Shown: positions 53,664 through 63,860, numbered from the stretch's first letter. The stretch: 64,000 nucleotides of DNA from Paenibacillus marchantiophytorum (GCF_014640555.1 NZ_BMHE01000012.1:62001-126000), one strand, 5' to 3'. Made by a program: numbers and translations. The notes: a model not told the origin generated them from the letters alone.

Positions 53664-54893
53664 TTAGGCGCTAACGGTTGCTTGCGGCAGCTCAGCTTCA
53701 TGTAGATTCAGCTTCTTGTCAGTTGGAAGGAATACCGCCAACAGTCCGATTAACGGCAGGAAGGCACACAGTTTAATGACGAAAGAGATGCTGGTTGCAT
53801 CCGCCAACGTGCCAAGCACAGCCGATCCAATCCCGCCTAAACCAAAGGCTAAGCCGAAAAATAGACCCGACACCGTCCCCACCTTGCCAGGAAGCAATTC
53901 TTGCGCATAAACGACAATAACCGAGAAGCCGGATAACAAAATAAATCCAATACACGCACAGAGCACACCTGCCCAGAACAAATTAGCATAGGGCAGCAGC
54001 AAGGAGAACGGAGCTGTTCCCAGGATCGAGAACCAGATCATATTCCGCCTGCCGAAACGATCTGCCAGTGGACCGCCCATGAAGGTGCCTACGGCTCCAG
54101 CTGCCAACAACGTGAAAATGAAGAGTTGTGCTTTTTCAACCGATAGTTGGCTGTGTTCAATTAAAAAGAAGGCATAAAACCCTGTCATGCTGGCAACGTA
54201 AACGAATTTGGAAAATAACAGCATGATTAAAATCGTGATGGCATAGGCTACCATTTTGCGAGGGAGTTTCTTTTTGACAACACCTGTTTGTTTGGATTTG
54301 GCAGGACGAGCTCCCATCTTGCGATACCATTTGGCCACGAAAAATTGAACGATAATACCGGCAGCAGCCACAAATGAAAACCAAATAATTCCGAACTGTC
54401 CGAATGGCACGAAGATCAGTGCTGTAAATATAGGAGCTAGCGCCTGCCCGATGTTGCCGCCAGTTTGGAAGATCGACTGGGCTAGTCCCCGGCGAGGTCC
54501 GGCAGCCAAGTAAGCAACCCGCGACGCTTCAGGATGGAGAACGGAGGAACCTAGTCCGACGAGAATAACCGCTATAATGATCTGTGTGAACGAGGAAGCC
54601 ACAGCTAGAACAATCACACCGATCAGCGAGAAGAATACGCCTGCGGGCAGCAAAAAAGGCTTAGGTTTGGCATCTGTATACAGACCAATCAAGGGCTGGA
54701 ACAAGGAAGCCGTCACGTTCAACGTAAAGGCGATCCAACCGATTTGACTAAAGCTTAGGTGCAAGGATTCGTGAAGAATCGGGAAGACAGCTGGAATAAC
54801 GGACTGAATGGCATCATTCAATAAATGCACCAAACTGATAGAAAATAAAATGGCATAAACCGTTTGGTTGCGAGCAATACTTGAATCGGACAT
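53664..54893 (-). CDS. MFS transporter, fosmidomycin-resistance (Fsr) type
   Basis: 409 residues, 12 predicted membrane helices. The N-terminal segment FSISLVHLLNDAIQSVIPAVFPILHESLHLSFSQIGWIAF is typical of the Fsr group, as are GLGSSVLHPEASRVAYLA and FQTGGNIGQALAPI. Proton-driven efflux of small molecules. The start is ATG 54893 (MSDSSIARN), with AAAGGGG ~12 bases upstream; ATG 54917 lacks a site. It follows the FadR/GntR gene by 58 bases on the same strand, so probably under its control. Confidence 0.9.
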   Translation of the reverse strand: MSDSSIARNQTVYAILFSISLVHLLNDAIQSVIPAVFPILHESLHLSFSQIGWIAFTLNVTASLFQPLIGLYTDAKPKPFLLPAGVFFSLIGVIVLAVASSFTQIIIAVILVGLGSSVLHPEASRVAYLAAGPRRGLAQSIFQTGGNIGQALAPIFTALIFVPFGQFGIIWFSFVAAAGIIVQFFVAKWYRKMGARPAKSKQTGVVKKKLPRKMVAYAITILIMLLFSKFVYVASMTGFYAFFLIEHSQLSVEKAQLFIFTLLAAGAVGTFMGGPLADRFGRRNMIWFSILGTAPFSLLLPYANLFWAGVLCACIGFILLSGFSVIVVYAQELLPGKVGTVSGLFFGLAFGLGGIGSAVLGTLADATSISFVIKLCAFLPLIGLLAVFLPTDKKLNLHEAELPQATVSA

Positions 54894-54951
54894 GTGAGAA
54901 CAAACCCCTTTCGTCATATCATCTGACGTTTGAAATGATAGGAGAGTCGAG

Positions 54952-55659
54952 CTACTCCTGGTTAAGCACTTTGCGAAGCTGGCTGACTGTCTCTTCTAGG
55001 TTTTGCCTAGTCCAGTGCTCGGCTGCCGCTACATCCTTGTCTTTAATCGCTTGATACATGCTCTCGTGGAACAGATGGTGCGGGTCGTGGACTGTTTGGA
55101 CGCTCACCAATTTATGCGATGTCTCCAGCAAGACGGATGTAAAAGAGCGATACAGATCGATGACGACGCTGTTTTTGCTGGCGATCGCAATGGACAAATG
55201 AAACTTCACGTCAGAGCTCAGATACGTGCTGATGTCCCCTTTCTCCAACGCTTCCAACCGCTGATCAAGTGCGCAGCGCATCTGCTCCAAATCATGCTCC
55301 TCGCGGCGCTCGGCAGCCAATCGGGATATCTCCAGCTCCAGCATCCGCCTGACCTCATAAACCTCCAGAATCTCGGCTCTGCGCAGCCGATGGTCCAGCG
55401 GTTCCTGCATCCCCGTCTGGGCTGTCAAAAAAGTACCGAAGCCCTGCTTCTTCTCCAGCAGACCTGCATGCACAAGCACCCTGACCGCTTCGCGGATGGT
55501 TGAGCGGCCAACACCGAATTGCTGCATAAGCTCGGGTTCCGTTGGAATCTTCTCTCCAGGCTTAATATCGCCTTCGGAGATCTTCTTCTGCAATTGATTC
55601 ACAACATCATCCACCAGCTTGGGCCGATTCAATGGTTGAAAAGACATCTTCGAATTCAT
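54952..55659 (-). CDS. FadR-subfamily GntR transcriptional regulator
   Basis: 235 residues. Winged helix 10-78 (GDIKPGEKIPTEPELMQQFGVGRSTIREAVRVLVHAGLLEKKQGFGTFL) and an FCD domain ~95-225 with the metal/effector residues of that family (YEVRRMLELEISRLAA, DVKFHLSIAIAS, HHLFHESMYQAI). ATG 55659 behind AGGAG. Directly upstream of an exporter gene, which it probably controls. Effector unknown. Confidence 0.9.
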   Translation of the reverse strand: MNSKMSFQPLNRPKLVDDVVNQLQKKISEGDIKPGEKIPTEPELMQQFGVGRSTIREAVRVLVHAGLLEKKQGFGTFLTAQTGMQEPLDHRLRRAEILEVYEVRRMLELEISRLAAERREEHDLEQMRCALDQRLEALEKGDISTYLSSDVKFHLSIAIASKNSVVIDLYRSFTSVLLETSHKLVSVQTVHDPHHLFHESMYQAIKDKDVAAAEHWTRQNLEETVSQLRKVLNQE

Positions 55660-55889
55660 CTGATCATCTCCTGTTTGTAGAGTATAGCATAGCTTGCTTG
55701 GGTCTTTCTAGCATATTTTTTAAACGCCATCTTCATGAGCAATCCGTGCAGCTTGTTTCTGGCACTCTCCTATGTAGATTGCCAAGAATTTGACAATGAC
55801 GTACTCTATCGTGCAAGGTATAGTTATAGCAACAGAACACGCTCGATAGTTTGCTAGATTCAAAAATACATTCAACTTCAGGAGGTACT

Positions 55890-57509
55890 ATGAAAAAACT
55901 GACTATGATCGCGACGGCCGCAATGGCTTTCTCTCTATTTGCTTCTGCTACACTTTCTAATCCAGCTGCTGCTGCAGCGAAAACAAGCGCTGATTTCACC
56001 GACTTGTCCAACACAAATGCTGCATTGAAAGCCAAAATTGATGCCATGTTGGCAGAGGGCATTTTCGATGGCGTTTCGGACAACTCTTTCGGCATCAATC
56101 AAAATATGACTCGGGCACAATTTGCTAAAGTAGCTACTCTTATCTATGACATCAAAGTTGATCCTACGGTTAAAGTATCCAGCTTCTCCGACGTTCATGC
56201 GGACGATGCCGCAAACGGATGGGCAATTCCTTACATTGAAGCCGCTAAAAAAGCAGGCCTTATTGATGGTGTGACTAACACAACATTCGTACCCGGTGAT
56301 TCGGTAACAACAGGTCAACTGGATACGCTGCTGCTCAAAGGTTTAGGCAAAAAAGTCAGCACAACAGGTTCACCTTGGTATTCGGATGCCGTCAAACAAG
56401 CCTCTGATCTAGGCATTCATCCTACTGGTAAAACCGGCGAGCAGTTGGCTATTCGCGCTGATCTCGTTCAGAGCTCATACACGGCTCAGCAAGCTTTTGA
56501 CAAGCAGAACCTTGTTTCCATCACCAAAGCCGCGGCTGCTTCCGATACCAAAAGCGTTCAAGTAACGCTCAACCGCAGTGTAGATACGACGAAAGCAACA
56601 CTCGTTTTGAAAAATGGCACGACCGTTGTCCCAACCAAAGCTGTATGGTCCACTGACGCGCAATCCGTTACCCTAACGGCAGATCTGGCGCTTGCTGCTG
56701 GTGACTACACAGTAACACTTGGCGGCCTAGATGCTTCCGCTATCCAAACAGGCACAGCTAACTTCAAAGTAGCTGCAGCCACTAACGACTCGGGCAACAT
56801 TTCTATTGTTGGCACTTACACACTAGCTGCTGTACTTGACAGCGGACTGACCGATGCCGCAACAGGTTCAAACGGCCTTGCTGATAAAGCGACAGCTGAA
56901 GACCCAACTCTCAGTAAATTTGCCAAGGAAATCGAAATCAAAGTAAAAGATGCTAGCGGAGATACGATTGCTGTTCCTGGTATTATTCAATCCGTTCATT
57001 CTTCTGACCCCAGCATTGTAAAAGCAGGTCTGAACGCAACCACGCATCGCGGGTATGTCCTTGGCAATAAAGTTGGAACTGCAGACGTTAGTGTCATTGT
57101 CCAAATCGGAAATGGCGATGCCAAACAGCTTCATGTTACCGTGACTGTGACCAAAGATTCGATTACAGCCAAAGAAATCAAAGCTGGCACAACGACCATT
57201 GATAAAACGTTGGCGCTTGTAGGAAGCAATTACGAATCAACTTTTGATGCCTACACAGCGATGGATCTTTCCATTACCGATAACTATGGTATTACTTATA
57301 AAAACAGCGAAATCCCTAAATACAACTTTGCGCTTGGTACTCTTTTCATCACGAACGATGTCAAAGGCAACGCAGCTGACGGAGCTGTAGGCACCGTAAC
57401 TGTGACCAATGGCAGTGTGCATGTCGTCGGGAATGTGACTTATTTTGAATTGACAGCTGTCACAGCATCAGGCCAAAAAGTTACCAGCTATGTGAATCTC
57501 AAGCGTTAA
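55890..57509 (+). CDS. S-layer-homology (SLH) domain surface protein
   Basis: 539 residues. Signal peptide 1-~30 (MKKLTMIATAAMAFSLFASA, cleavage after AAAA). SLH repeats ~33-200: LKAKIDAMLAEGIFDGVSDNSFGINQNMTRAQFAKV, IPYIEAAKKAGLIDGVTNTTFVPGDSVTTGQL and a third weaker one (WYSDAVKQASDLGI). Then Ig/Bacterial-Ig-like strands to the C-terminus. Anchors to pyruvylated secondary cell-wall polymers. The start is ATG 55890 behind AGGAGGT; a longer frame upstream is not used. 230-base upstream region; terminator after the gene. Confidence 0.92.
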   Translation: MKKLTMIATAAMAFSLFASATLSNPAAAAAKTSADFTDLSNTNAALKAKIDAMLAEGIFDGVSDNSFGINQNMTRAQFAKVATLIYDIKVDPTVKVSSFSDVHADDAANGWAIPYIEAAKKAGLIDGVTNTTFVPGDSVTTGQLDTLLLKGLGKKVSTTGSPWYSDAVKQASDLGIHPTGKTGEQLAIRADLVQSSYTAQQAFDKQNLVSITKAAAASDTKSVQVTLNRSVDTTKATLVLKNGTTVVPTKAVWSTDAQSVTLTADLALAAGDYTVTLGGLDASAIQTGTANFKVAAATNDSGNISIVGTYTLAAVLDSGLTDAATGSNGLADKATAEDPTLSKFAKEIEIKVKDASGDTIAVPGIIQSVHSSDPSIVKAGLNATTHRGYVLGNKVGTADVSVIVQIGNGDAKQLHVTVTVTKDSITAKEIKAGTTTIDKTLALVGSNYESTFDAYTAMDLSITDNYGITYKNSEIPKYNFALGTLFITNDVKGNAADGAVGTVTVTNGSVHVVGNVTYFELTAVTASGQKVTSYVNLKR

Positions 57510-57520
57510 TCAAAGTGAAT

Positions 57521-57558
57521 AAAACCTCAATTCCACTCGTGGAGTTGAGGTTTTTTCG
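57521..57558. terminator. Terminator between the SLH gene and ykoC
   Basis: AAAACCTCAATTCCAC / GTGGAGTTGAGGTTTT with T residues on both strands. Confidence 0.87.
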
Positions 57559-57559
57559 T

Positions 57560-58357
57560 CTATCTGACATCTATGGCATTAACAATAGGCCAAACAGTCC
57601 CCGCCCAATGTGCAACTACGACAATCAGAATCCAATAAATCACATAATAGATGTCTGCCAAGGAGTAGGATACGCGGTAATAATACGTCCTCTTCTTTGA
57701 GGTGGAGAAACGCTTCGCTTCCATCGCGACCGCAGTCCGATGAGCCCGGCGTATGCTCTGAGCCAGCAATGGGATCGTATACATCCGCAGCGTCGCGTAC
57801 CAAGCGGTGAGCGGGTTGCGCTTCTTGGGCCGCCCTCTCACTTTCAGCGCATGACGAAGCGTTTGCAACTCCTCGAGCATTTGCGGCAGCATCCGCATCG
57901 CGGCGAGGAAGCTGTACGCATATTTCGGCGCCACCTTCCATTGCTGCATCATGGCATAAAACAAGGCGACTGGCCGAGTCGTTAAACTGAACAGCAAGCC
58001 CACGGCAGCCACTTGTGTCCCCCGAAAACCGAGATGGATGCCGCGGTAGAAGCTTTCTTCCGTGATGCGAATGAAGCCCCACTGAAACCATAGCGTCTCT
58101 CCGTTTCCGAACATCATCATGCCCATAGCTGAGGATACGAAAATAAGCAGAAACGGTGAAGCATACAGCGCCAGCCGCTTAACGGGGTGGCCGGAGAACA
58201 ACACCAACGGCAGCAATGCACCTAAAGTCAGGTACATCATCGTATTCAAGTTGTGGGTGAACACAACCACAATAAACAGAAGGATGGACAGGACAAGCTT
58301 CACGCCGGGGTTGACCCGGTGAAGCCAGGTTTCTCTATATGCGAAGGTTAGCTGCAT
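57560..58357 (-). CDS. ykoC: ECF transporter T component (YkoC-like)
   Basis: 265 residues; five or six membrane helices and the EcfT coupling-helix motifs around AAMRMLPQMLEELQTLRHALKVRG and LAQSIRRAHRTAVAMEAKRF (the A-R-[GA]-rich pair that docks to the ATPases). Starts 23 bases inside the end of the ATPase gene, so the two are translationally coupled. Transmembrane scaffold of the vitamin importer. Confidence 0.9.
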   Translation of the reverse strand: MQLTFAYRETWLHRVNPGVKLVLSILLFIVVVFTHNLNTMMYLTLGALLPLVLFSGHPVKRLALYASPFLLIFVSSAMGMMMFGNGETLWFQWGFIRITEESFYRGIHLGFRGTQVAAVGLLFSLTTRPVALFYAMMQQWKVAPKYAYSFLAAMRMLPQMLEELQTLRHALKVRGRPKKRNPLTAWYATLRMYTIPLLAQSIRRAHRTAVAMEAKRFSTSKKRTYYYRVSYSLADIYYVIYWILIVVVAHWAGTVWPIVNAIDVR

Positions 58358-59813
58358 AGGACCGGAGCTCCTTCCTGGCTGGCTTCTCGTTAACGCGGCC
58401 AGCCTTAACTTCCCAGACGCGGGTCGCCAAGCGCTCTACGATCTGCGGATCGTGAGTGACCATCACGATCACGGTACCGTCCGCGCGCAGCCGTTCCAGC
58501 TGCTGCAGCATGCGCATCGTACCGTGCGCATCGAGCCCGAAGGTGGGCTCATCCAGCAGCAGGATGCGGGGTCCGCGCACCATCGCGGACGCCACGCTAA
58601 GCCTGCGCTTCTGGCCCATCGAGAGCTGGAACGGATGCCGCTTCCGCAGCGCGAGCAGGTCGTAATCCCTGAGCATCGCTTCTATAGATGCGCTCTGGCC
58701 TTCAATCGGCTGCTCTGCCTCCGGCAAGGAGTAGCTCAGCTCTTCCTCCACCGAATTCGTCACGAATTGGAATTCCGGATTCTGAAACACGAAGCCGATC
58801 TGCTCAGCAAGCTGTTCGATTCGGCTGCCCTTAACCCCCTCGACCCAGCACTCGCCGCGAGTCTTGAGCAACCCCATGATGGCTAGCAGCAGCGAGCTTT
58901 TGCCAGCGCCGTTGGCGCCGATCACGGCAATCCAATCGCCAGGATACACCTGTAAGTTATCCACAGAGGTCTTAACTTGCCCGCCGCGAAGCCCGGCATA
59001 ATCGCGGAAGATCATGACAGGCAGCAGGCTCTGCGCATCTGTTCTCACAGGTCTGCCCGCGCTCCATCCCCCGTTCGCTTGTTCATAATCGTCCCAGACA
59101 CCTGGATACCAAATGCCGTACTCCGCAATCTGTTTCTTATACGCCTGGAATATTTGCTGCGGAGGACCTTCGGCCAATAGCTCTCCATTTGGAGACATCA
59201 CGATGATGCGATCAATCAGATCGAGCATCCCGCTGATTTTATGCTCCACGATCACCAGTGTCATATCGGAGCTGATCTCGCGGATAGTGTCCCATACTTG
59301 CCGGGTCCCTTCCTCATCGAGCAGCGCGGTCGGCTCATCCAGGAACAGCACCTCAGGCTCCAACGCGAGCACACTCGCTATCGCCAGCCGCTGCTTCATC
59401 CCTTGGGACAATTGACCGATTAACGTATGCGTATCCGCCAGATCCAGCCCCACTAACTGGAGATAGTAAGCGATCCTTGCAGGCATTTCTTCGCGCGGCA
59501 CTTGCAAATTTTCCAGTACAAAAGCAATTTCCTCATCCACATACGGCATGCAGAACTGGGTATCCGGGTCTTGAAAAACATACCCCCATCTGGTCGGTGT
59601 GCGAATTTCTTCCGCTTTCAGCGGAATTTCGATAATATCAGGGACAATCCCGCTGAGCACTTGAAGCAGTGTTGATTTGCCTGAACCGCTTGGCCCGAGC
59701 AGCAGCACTTTTTCCCCTGGCTCAATAGAAAAGGAAACCCCCTGAAATAACAGGGGGGCGTCTTCTCCGGGATATTTTAGCCTTAGATTGGTAACGCCTA
59801 TTCGCTCACTCAT
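58335..59813 (-). CDS. ykoD: ECF transporter ATPase with two ABC domains (YkoD-like)
   Basis: 492 residues, two fused ABC modules. First: GPSGSGKST, LSQGMKQRLAIASVLA, VLFLDEPTALLD. Second: GANGAGKSS, LSMGQKRRLSVASAMV, ILLLDEPTFGLD. This fusion replaces the usual EcfA1/EcfA2 pair and is characteristic of YkoD in the thiamine-related ykoFEDC cluster. Four bases follow the ykoE stop. Confidence 0.92.
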   Translation of the reverse strand: MSERIGVTNLRLKYPGEDAPLLFQGVSFSIEPGEKVLLLGPSGSGKSTLLQVLSGIVPDIIEIPLKAEEIRTPTRWGYVFQDPDTQFCMPYVDEEIAFVLENLQVPREEMPARIAYYLQLVGLDLADTHTLIGQLSQGMKQRLAIASVLALEPEVLFLDEPTALLDEEGTRQVWDTIREISSDMTLVIVEHKISGMLDLIDRIIVMSPNGELLAEGPPQQIFQAYKKQIAEYGIWYPGVWDDYEQANGGWSAGRPVRTDAQSLLPVMIFRDYAGLRGGQVKTSVDNLQVYPGDWIAVIGANGAGKSSLLLAIMGLLKTRGECWVEGVKGSRIEQLAEQIGFVFQNPEFQFVTNSVEEELSYSLPEAEQPIEGQSASIEAMLRDYDLLALRKRHPFQLSMGQKRRLSVASAMVRGPRILLLDEPTFGLDAHGTMRMLQQLERLRADGTVIVMVTHDPQIVERLATRVWEVKAGRVNEKPARKELRSYAANLRI

Positions 59814-59817
59814 CGCA

Positions 59818-60414
59818 TTACCCCAGTACGTCGTAATCTTTCTTCGAAACAGGTCGAATCAGGTTCAGTACGCCTGTGCGCCCTAACGCACTTGCCAAAT
59901 AGTAAGCGAATACGCCGGCAATCAAGGCGCTTCCCAAGAGACGCAGTCCAATAAACAAGCAATAATTCCAGAACGTCAGTTGATCAATATACCCATAATA
60001 GCTGTCAATGAACAGAGACAACACCGCGGATGCGATAGCTGCCAGAACCGTCACGCCAACGTTCACACGACGATAGAGGAAGAGTGCAAAGATAAGTTCC
60101 GCTCCCAATCCCTGCAAAATACCATAAACCAGCGTAGCTGGGCCCCATGATCCGCCAAACAACGCTTCAATAGTTGCCGCCGCAAGTTCCGCCAGCAGGG
60201 CAACCCCCGGTTTGCGAATGACGAGGAAAGCGAACGTCGCTGCCATAAACCACATGCCATAGCCGAGCTGGTCAGCGTGCAGCCCTATCGGCTTTAGCAT
60301 ATCGTAGACTGGCCCCCAAATGCGATAAATAACCCCAAATACAGCTGCGATCACGATTGTGATCAAAATATCGGTTAATTTTAACCCCTTGCTTGCTGTT
60401 GCTTTTTGCGCCAT
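59818..60414 (-). CDS. ykoE: ECF transporter S component, thiamine/HMP-type (YkoE-like)
   Basis: 198 residues, six membrane helices. YkoE pattern: LKLTDILITIVIAAVFGVIYRIWGPVYD, GYGMWFMAATFAFLVIRKPG and GGSWGPATLVYGILQGLGAELIFALF. Binds the vitamin moiety (thiamine or hydroxymethylpyrimidine in the family). The start is ATG 60414 (MAQKATAS) behind AAGGAG. A TPP riboswitch with terminator lies just upstream, supporting the substrate class. ykoF, often present in Bacillus, is missing here. Confidence 0.92.
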   Translation of the reverse strand: MAQKATASKGLKLTDILITIVIAAVFGVIYRIWGPVYDMLKPIGLHADQLGYGMWFMAATFAFLVIRKPGVALLAELAAATIEALFGGSWGPATLVYGILQGLGAELIFALFLYRRVNVGVTVLAAIASAVLSLFIDSYYGYIDQLTFWNYCLFIGLRLLGSALIAGVFAYYLASALGRTGVLNLIRPVSKKDYDVLG

Positions 60415-60471
60415 CTGATTTTCGACTCCTTTTCTTGGATACGTTTTTGTAAAATGAGATAGGCGAACACG

Positions 60472-60501
60472 TAAAAAAAAGCCCACCGAATACCGGCAGG
60501 C
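60472..60501 (-). terminator. Riboswitch-controlled terminator
   Basis: Minus strand GCCTGCCG / CGGTGGGC then TTTTTTTTAC, between the TPP aptamer and ykoE. Expected expression platform. Confidence 0.8.
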
Positions 60502-60523
60502 ATAAACTTAGTGCTAGGAAAGG

Positions 60524-60614
60524 CACTTCATTCTCTACGCTGGCATTATCCAGATCAGATTAACGGTCAGTGGCATAGGGCCACTATCTCAGCCTGACTT
60601 CATCAAGCACCCGT
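60524..60614 (-). ncRNA. TPP riboswitch (THI element)
   Basis: Minus strand carries the THI-box landmarks in order: ACGGGTGC, CAGGCTGAGATAG, the variable P3a stem (GTGGCCCTATGCCAC), then TGATCTGGATAATGCCAGCGT and AGAGAATGAAG. Thiamine pyrophosphate is expected to promote termination and switch off ykoEDC. Confidence 0.93.
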
Positions 60615-60681
60615 GTTGCTATTCATTTGGCTTAACTGTAGCTGATTGCCTGATGTTTGGCAATCCTTTTTTTGGAACCTC

Positions 60682-62127
60682 TTATTTCTCTATCAAATGC
60701 TGCAGATCATGCGTGAGGCCATTCAATTGGCGGATGCTATCTACGATATCCTCAACCCGCTTCTGTTGGACTTCCGCACTGGCCAAAACCTGTTCAACCG
60801 AAGCCGCAGATTGCTGGGTAATCGCCGCGACGGACGTCATCTCCTCGGCAACGCGCTGCGATGAACTGTGCAAAAGATTGTTCATCTGCTGCAAATTCTC
60901 GGCTTGTTCCATTACCTCAGCCGTATTTCTATGGATGATTTCGAAGAGCTGATCCACGCTTTCCGCTGACTTTTTGCCTGATTCTACGGCCGTTTTGCCG
61001 ATAGCAACCTTCGCAACCGCTGACTCCACTTTATTCTGAATAGAGCCCAGAATTTCCGAAATATCCGTTGATGCCATATGCGCATTCTGTGCCAACTTAC
61101 GAATTTCATTGGCGACTACCGAGAAGCCTTGGCCATGTTCCCCAGCTCGCGCAGCCTCAATCGATGCATTCAACGACAGCAGGTTCGTTTGATTCGCTAT
61201 TTCGGCAATGGTCGTTACGATATTTCCGATTTTCACATTTTCTTCGTTGACTTCATTCATGATGTCCGATGTTTCCGTCACTATTTCAGTAATATCCTTG
61301 ATTTTGAGCGCTAAATCTTCCATTTGACTCTTGCCTTCATTCGTCATTTTCGCCGTATCTCGAGATCTGCTGCTCATCGTGTTGGAAGCGGAAGAAGTCT
61401 GTTCAACCGTCTCATTCACATCTTGAATGGCCGATGTAATGTCCGTGATACTGGTCGCTTGGGAGTCGATACCGATAGAGATTTCTTGGAAGGCAGCTAC
61501 GACTTCTTCTGTGATTCTGCCTGTCACCGAGGCATTTTCTTGCAGCGCCTGGCTTGATGTGCCAAGCACTTCCGTCGTTTTGCGAACGCCTGTTAAAACC
61601 TCTTCCGTCTTAACCCGTGCAAGCTCCGACTCTCTTACACTCTTAGCCACATTGGCCAGCATCCGCGTTCCGATTTGCCCCTGCCCAATAAGTGTAATGA
61701 TGGTCAACACATAGAAAACATTAATCGCAATCAGATCAACACTGCCCGGAAGGTTTGAACAGAAATAATTCAGATTGATAAGACCGATTACGCCATTAAG
61801 TATCAGTGGCCGAAAGTTCATATACAAGGAAACGAGAGTAAGTCCGAGGTACAAAATAAGGATGCTGGATAGAGCAGGATCATTGGCCATGAAGAAATAA
61901 GAAATTACATTAAACCCAATAGCAATGACATACATCGTGTAGGGTACCCAGATTTTTTTCCACACGAGCAAGGTACAAATCAGCGCAATCGGCGCCCCAT
62001 AAGCCAGTAGAATCATAATCAAATCCGGTGATCTGTAAGCGGCTGCAAGACCCAAAACTAAACAGCCCCATAATAGCTTAACCATCAATCCATTTCGTCT
62101 GTGAAGCTCTAATTTCTGTTCCGACAC
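60682..62127 (-). CDS. Chemoreceptor with six-helix membrane N-terminus and no HAMP
   Basis: 481 residues, start GTG 62127 behind AAGGGGAG. Residues ~15-165 form about six membrane helices ([42 protein letters not shown]), with no extracellular sensor or HAMP; the rest is the MCP signalling hairpin ([38 protein letters not shown]). Such receptors sense membrane or cytoplasmic state. Ends QHLIEK; no methyltransferase tether seen. Confidence 0.9.
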   Translation of the reverse strand: MSEQKLELHRRNGLMVKLLWGCLVLGLAAAYRSPDLIMILLAYGAPIALICTLLVWKKIWVPYTMYVIAIGFNVISYFFMANDPALSSILILYLGLTLVSLYMNFRPLILNGVIGLINLNYFCSNLPGSVDLIAINVFYVLTIITLIGQGQIGTRMLANVAKSVRESELARVKTEEVLTGVRKTTEVLGTSSQALQENASVTGRITEEVVAAFQEISIGIDSQATSITDITSAIQDVNETVEQTSSASNTMSSRSRDTAKMTNEGKSQMEDLALKIKDITEIVTETSDIMNEVNEENVKIGNIVTTIAEIANQTNLLSLNASIEAARAGEHGQGFSVVANEIRKLAQNAHMASTDISEILGSIQNKVESAVAKVAIGKTAVESGKKSAESVDQLFEIIHRNTAEVMEQAENLQQMNNLLHSSSQRVAEEMTSVAAITQQSAASVEQVLASAEVQQKRVEDIVDSIRQLNGLTHDLQHLIEK

Positions 62128-62337
62128 TTTCGCTTTCTCCCCTTTTTTCTACATAAATAGACATGAATCGCAGTATTCAACAAAGGGGTCTCATAATCCT
62201 CTTTTTTCCAAATGGACAACCTGTAAAAACTTAACTATGGGCAGGATTTGACTTCCTATCCCCTTTAAAACTACAATATGTAGTGTTGATTAGTTTCATC
62301 TATACTACTTATTTTATTCGCAAAGGAGATCATATCT

Positions 62338-63069
62338 ATGGATCATTCAAACATATCAACAGGCACGGATGCTATTGCTATTTTGCTTTATATAGGCTTG
62401 GCCTTTTTTGTTGCCGCCGTTATCGGTTACTTGCTAGCTGCGAAAGCCCACAAAGCCAATACGAGCCGCTTAAAAAAAGCTGAAAAACAGGCACAAAACA
62501 AGAAGCGCCGGACCCTGTTGACGCTCTCTCACACGCTCGTTATTATTGCGATTATTTGCGTAGGAACCTCGTTGATTCAGCGCTCTTCCAGCAAATACAG
62601 CGTCGAGAAATTAAACTACAATGCCCCGATTCAAGTCACTACGGATAAAGATTACGGGCGCGGACACGATGAAGGTATGTTAACTTATGAAATGAAAATC
62701 CCGACTTCCGGGACGCACAGTCCGCACGATCTGAAGTTCGGCTTTTATAAAGAAAGGCCCGGTTATGAGAAGCTGGTTCATAATTTGGAGCATGGTGATA
62801 TCATTATCCATTACCACCCGGATGCTCCTCAGGCGCTGCTTGACCAATTGGAATATTTGACTCATTTTAAAAAGGCTGGCGCTGGCATTCTCGCTGTTCC
62901 CAATCCCGATGTGCCTAGCGATAAGGAAATCGTTGTAACCGCTTGGACCAAAACGATGCAGCTCGATAAATACGATGAAGCCAGTGTAGGCACATTCATC
63001 TATCAGAACATGGATAAAGGGCCTGAACAAATCCCTTCTGAAGTGCGGCGCGGCGGCGGAACGATGTAA
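62338..63069 (+). CDS. DUF3105 domain membrane protein
   Basis: 243 residues: one or two membrane helices (~15-35 and ~65-80) with a basic coiled linker, then an extracytoplasmic DUF3105 domain with IPTSGTHSPHDLKFGFY and LVHNLEHGDIIIHYHP, rich in conserved histidines that suggest metal binding. ATG 62338 behind AAAGGAG. Function of the family unknown. Convergent with the AraC gene, 8 bases apart. Confidence 0.88.
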   Translation: MDHSNISTGTDAIAILLYIGLAFFVAAVIGYLLAAKAHKANTSRLKKAEKQAQNKKRRTLLTLSHTLVIIAIICVGTSLIQRSSSKYSVEKLNYNAPIQVTTDKDYGRGHDEGMLTYEMKIPTSGTHSPHDLKFGFYKERPGYEKLVHNLEHGDIIIHYHPDAPQALLDQLEYLTHFKKAGAGILAVPNPDVPSDKEIVVTAWTKTMQLDKYDEASVGTFIYQNMDKGPEQIPSEVRRGGGTM

Positions 63070-63077
63070 CTAACCAT

Positions 63078-63860
63078 TTATTTGCGAATCGTTTCGCGAT
63101 CCGAGACCAAATCTGTGGGAACCAAGCCCGTCAAGCGCCTGAAAACACGATAGAAATAGGACGGATCATTGTATCCGATAAACTCGGATATCTCCGATAC
63201 GGTTAAGGCAGAATGCCTTAACATGTAGACCGCTGTTTTGATTCTGGTGGCGTGTACGAACTCGCTGATCGTCTGACCTGTCACCTTGCGGAAAAGCGAC
63301 GCGGCGTAGTTCGGGGATCGGCTGATGCAAGCGCCTAATTCATCCTTGGTCACATGCTCTCGGTGATGACTCTGGATGTATCCCTTCATCTGCTCCACCA
63401 GGTGAGTGGACCCTACCGATGTAGCAGCTTGATCCCACTCCCGGTGCAAATACACAAACAGCTCTTTTAGCAGCGCTTCGCAAAGCGTGAGATAATAGGG
63501 CTGTTTGTCTTGCCATTGCAGATGCATGAGGCGCAGCTTGTCGAGAATCAGTTCATATTTGCCGGTAGATGCGCTTGTATATTCGGATGACTGGAGAAGT
63601 GGGAAAGATTCCGCTATGGCCTGTGCGTTGAACTGCACCATATACTTTTCGTGAATCATCGTTGGAACGCTTCTGCCATAAAAGGGGACACGGTTCGGTA
63701 TAAGCAGCCATTGCCCTTTGCTCAGCAGTTGCTTCTTCTCATTGATCCAATACACGCATCGCCCATACGTGACGAGAACGAGCAGCCAGTCCTCGCTGCC
63801 TCCCTGCTCTTCTACGTACCACTGACTGCTCTTGTCATAGGTAAAGTTGGTTACCTTCAT
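63078..63860 (-). CDS. AraC-family transcriptional regulator
   Basis: 260 residues: N-terminal cupin-like sensing domain (~1-130) and C-terminal double helix-turn-helix (VTKDELGACISRSPNYAASLFRKVTGQTISEFVHATRI; LTVSEISEFIGYNDPSYFYRVFRRLTGLVPTD). The start is ATG 63860 (MKVTNFTYDK) behind GGGTGAGG; ATG 63878 is an alternative. Divergent from the gene beginning at 63982, which it probably regulates (AraC regulators of this size commonly control adjacent sugar transport genes). Confidence 0.9.
   Translation of the reverse strand: MKVTNFTYDKSSQWYVEEQGGSEDWLLVLVTYGRCVYWINEKKQLLSKGQWLLIPNRVPFYGRSVPTMIHEKYMVQFNAQAIAESFPLLQSSEYTSASTGKYELILDKLRLMHLQWQDKQPYYLTLCEALLKELFVYLHREWDQAATSVGSTHLVEQMKGYIQSHHREHVTKDELGACISRSPNYAASLFRKVTGQTISEFVHATRIKTAVYMLRHSALTVSEISEFIGYNDPSYFYRVFRRLTGLVPTDLVSDRETIRK

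Noticed and set aside
55790..55840. SigA promoter TTGACA ... TATAGT before the SLH gene
   Set aside because: The two hexamers are 23 bases apart, too far for a normal promoter.
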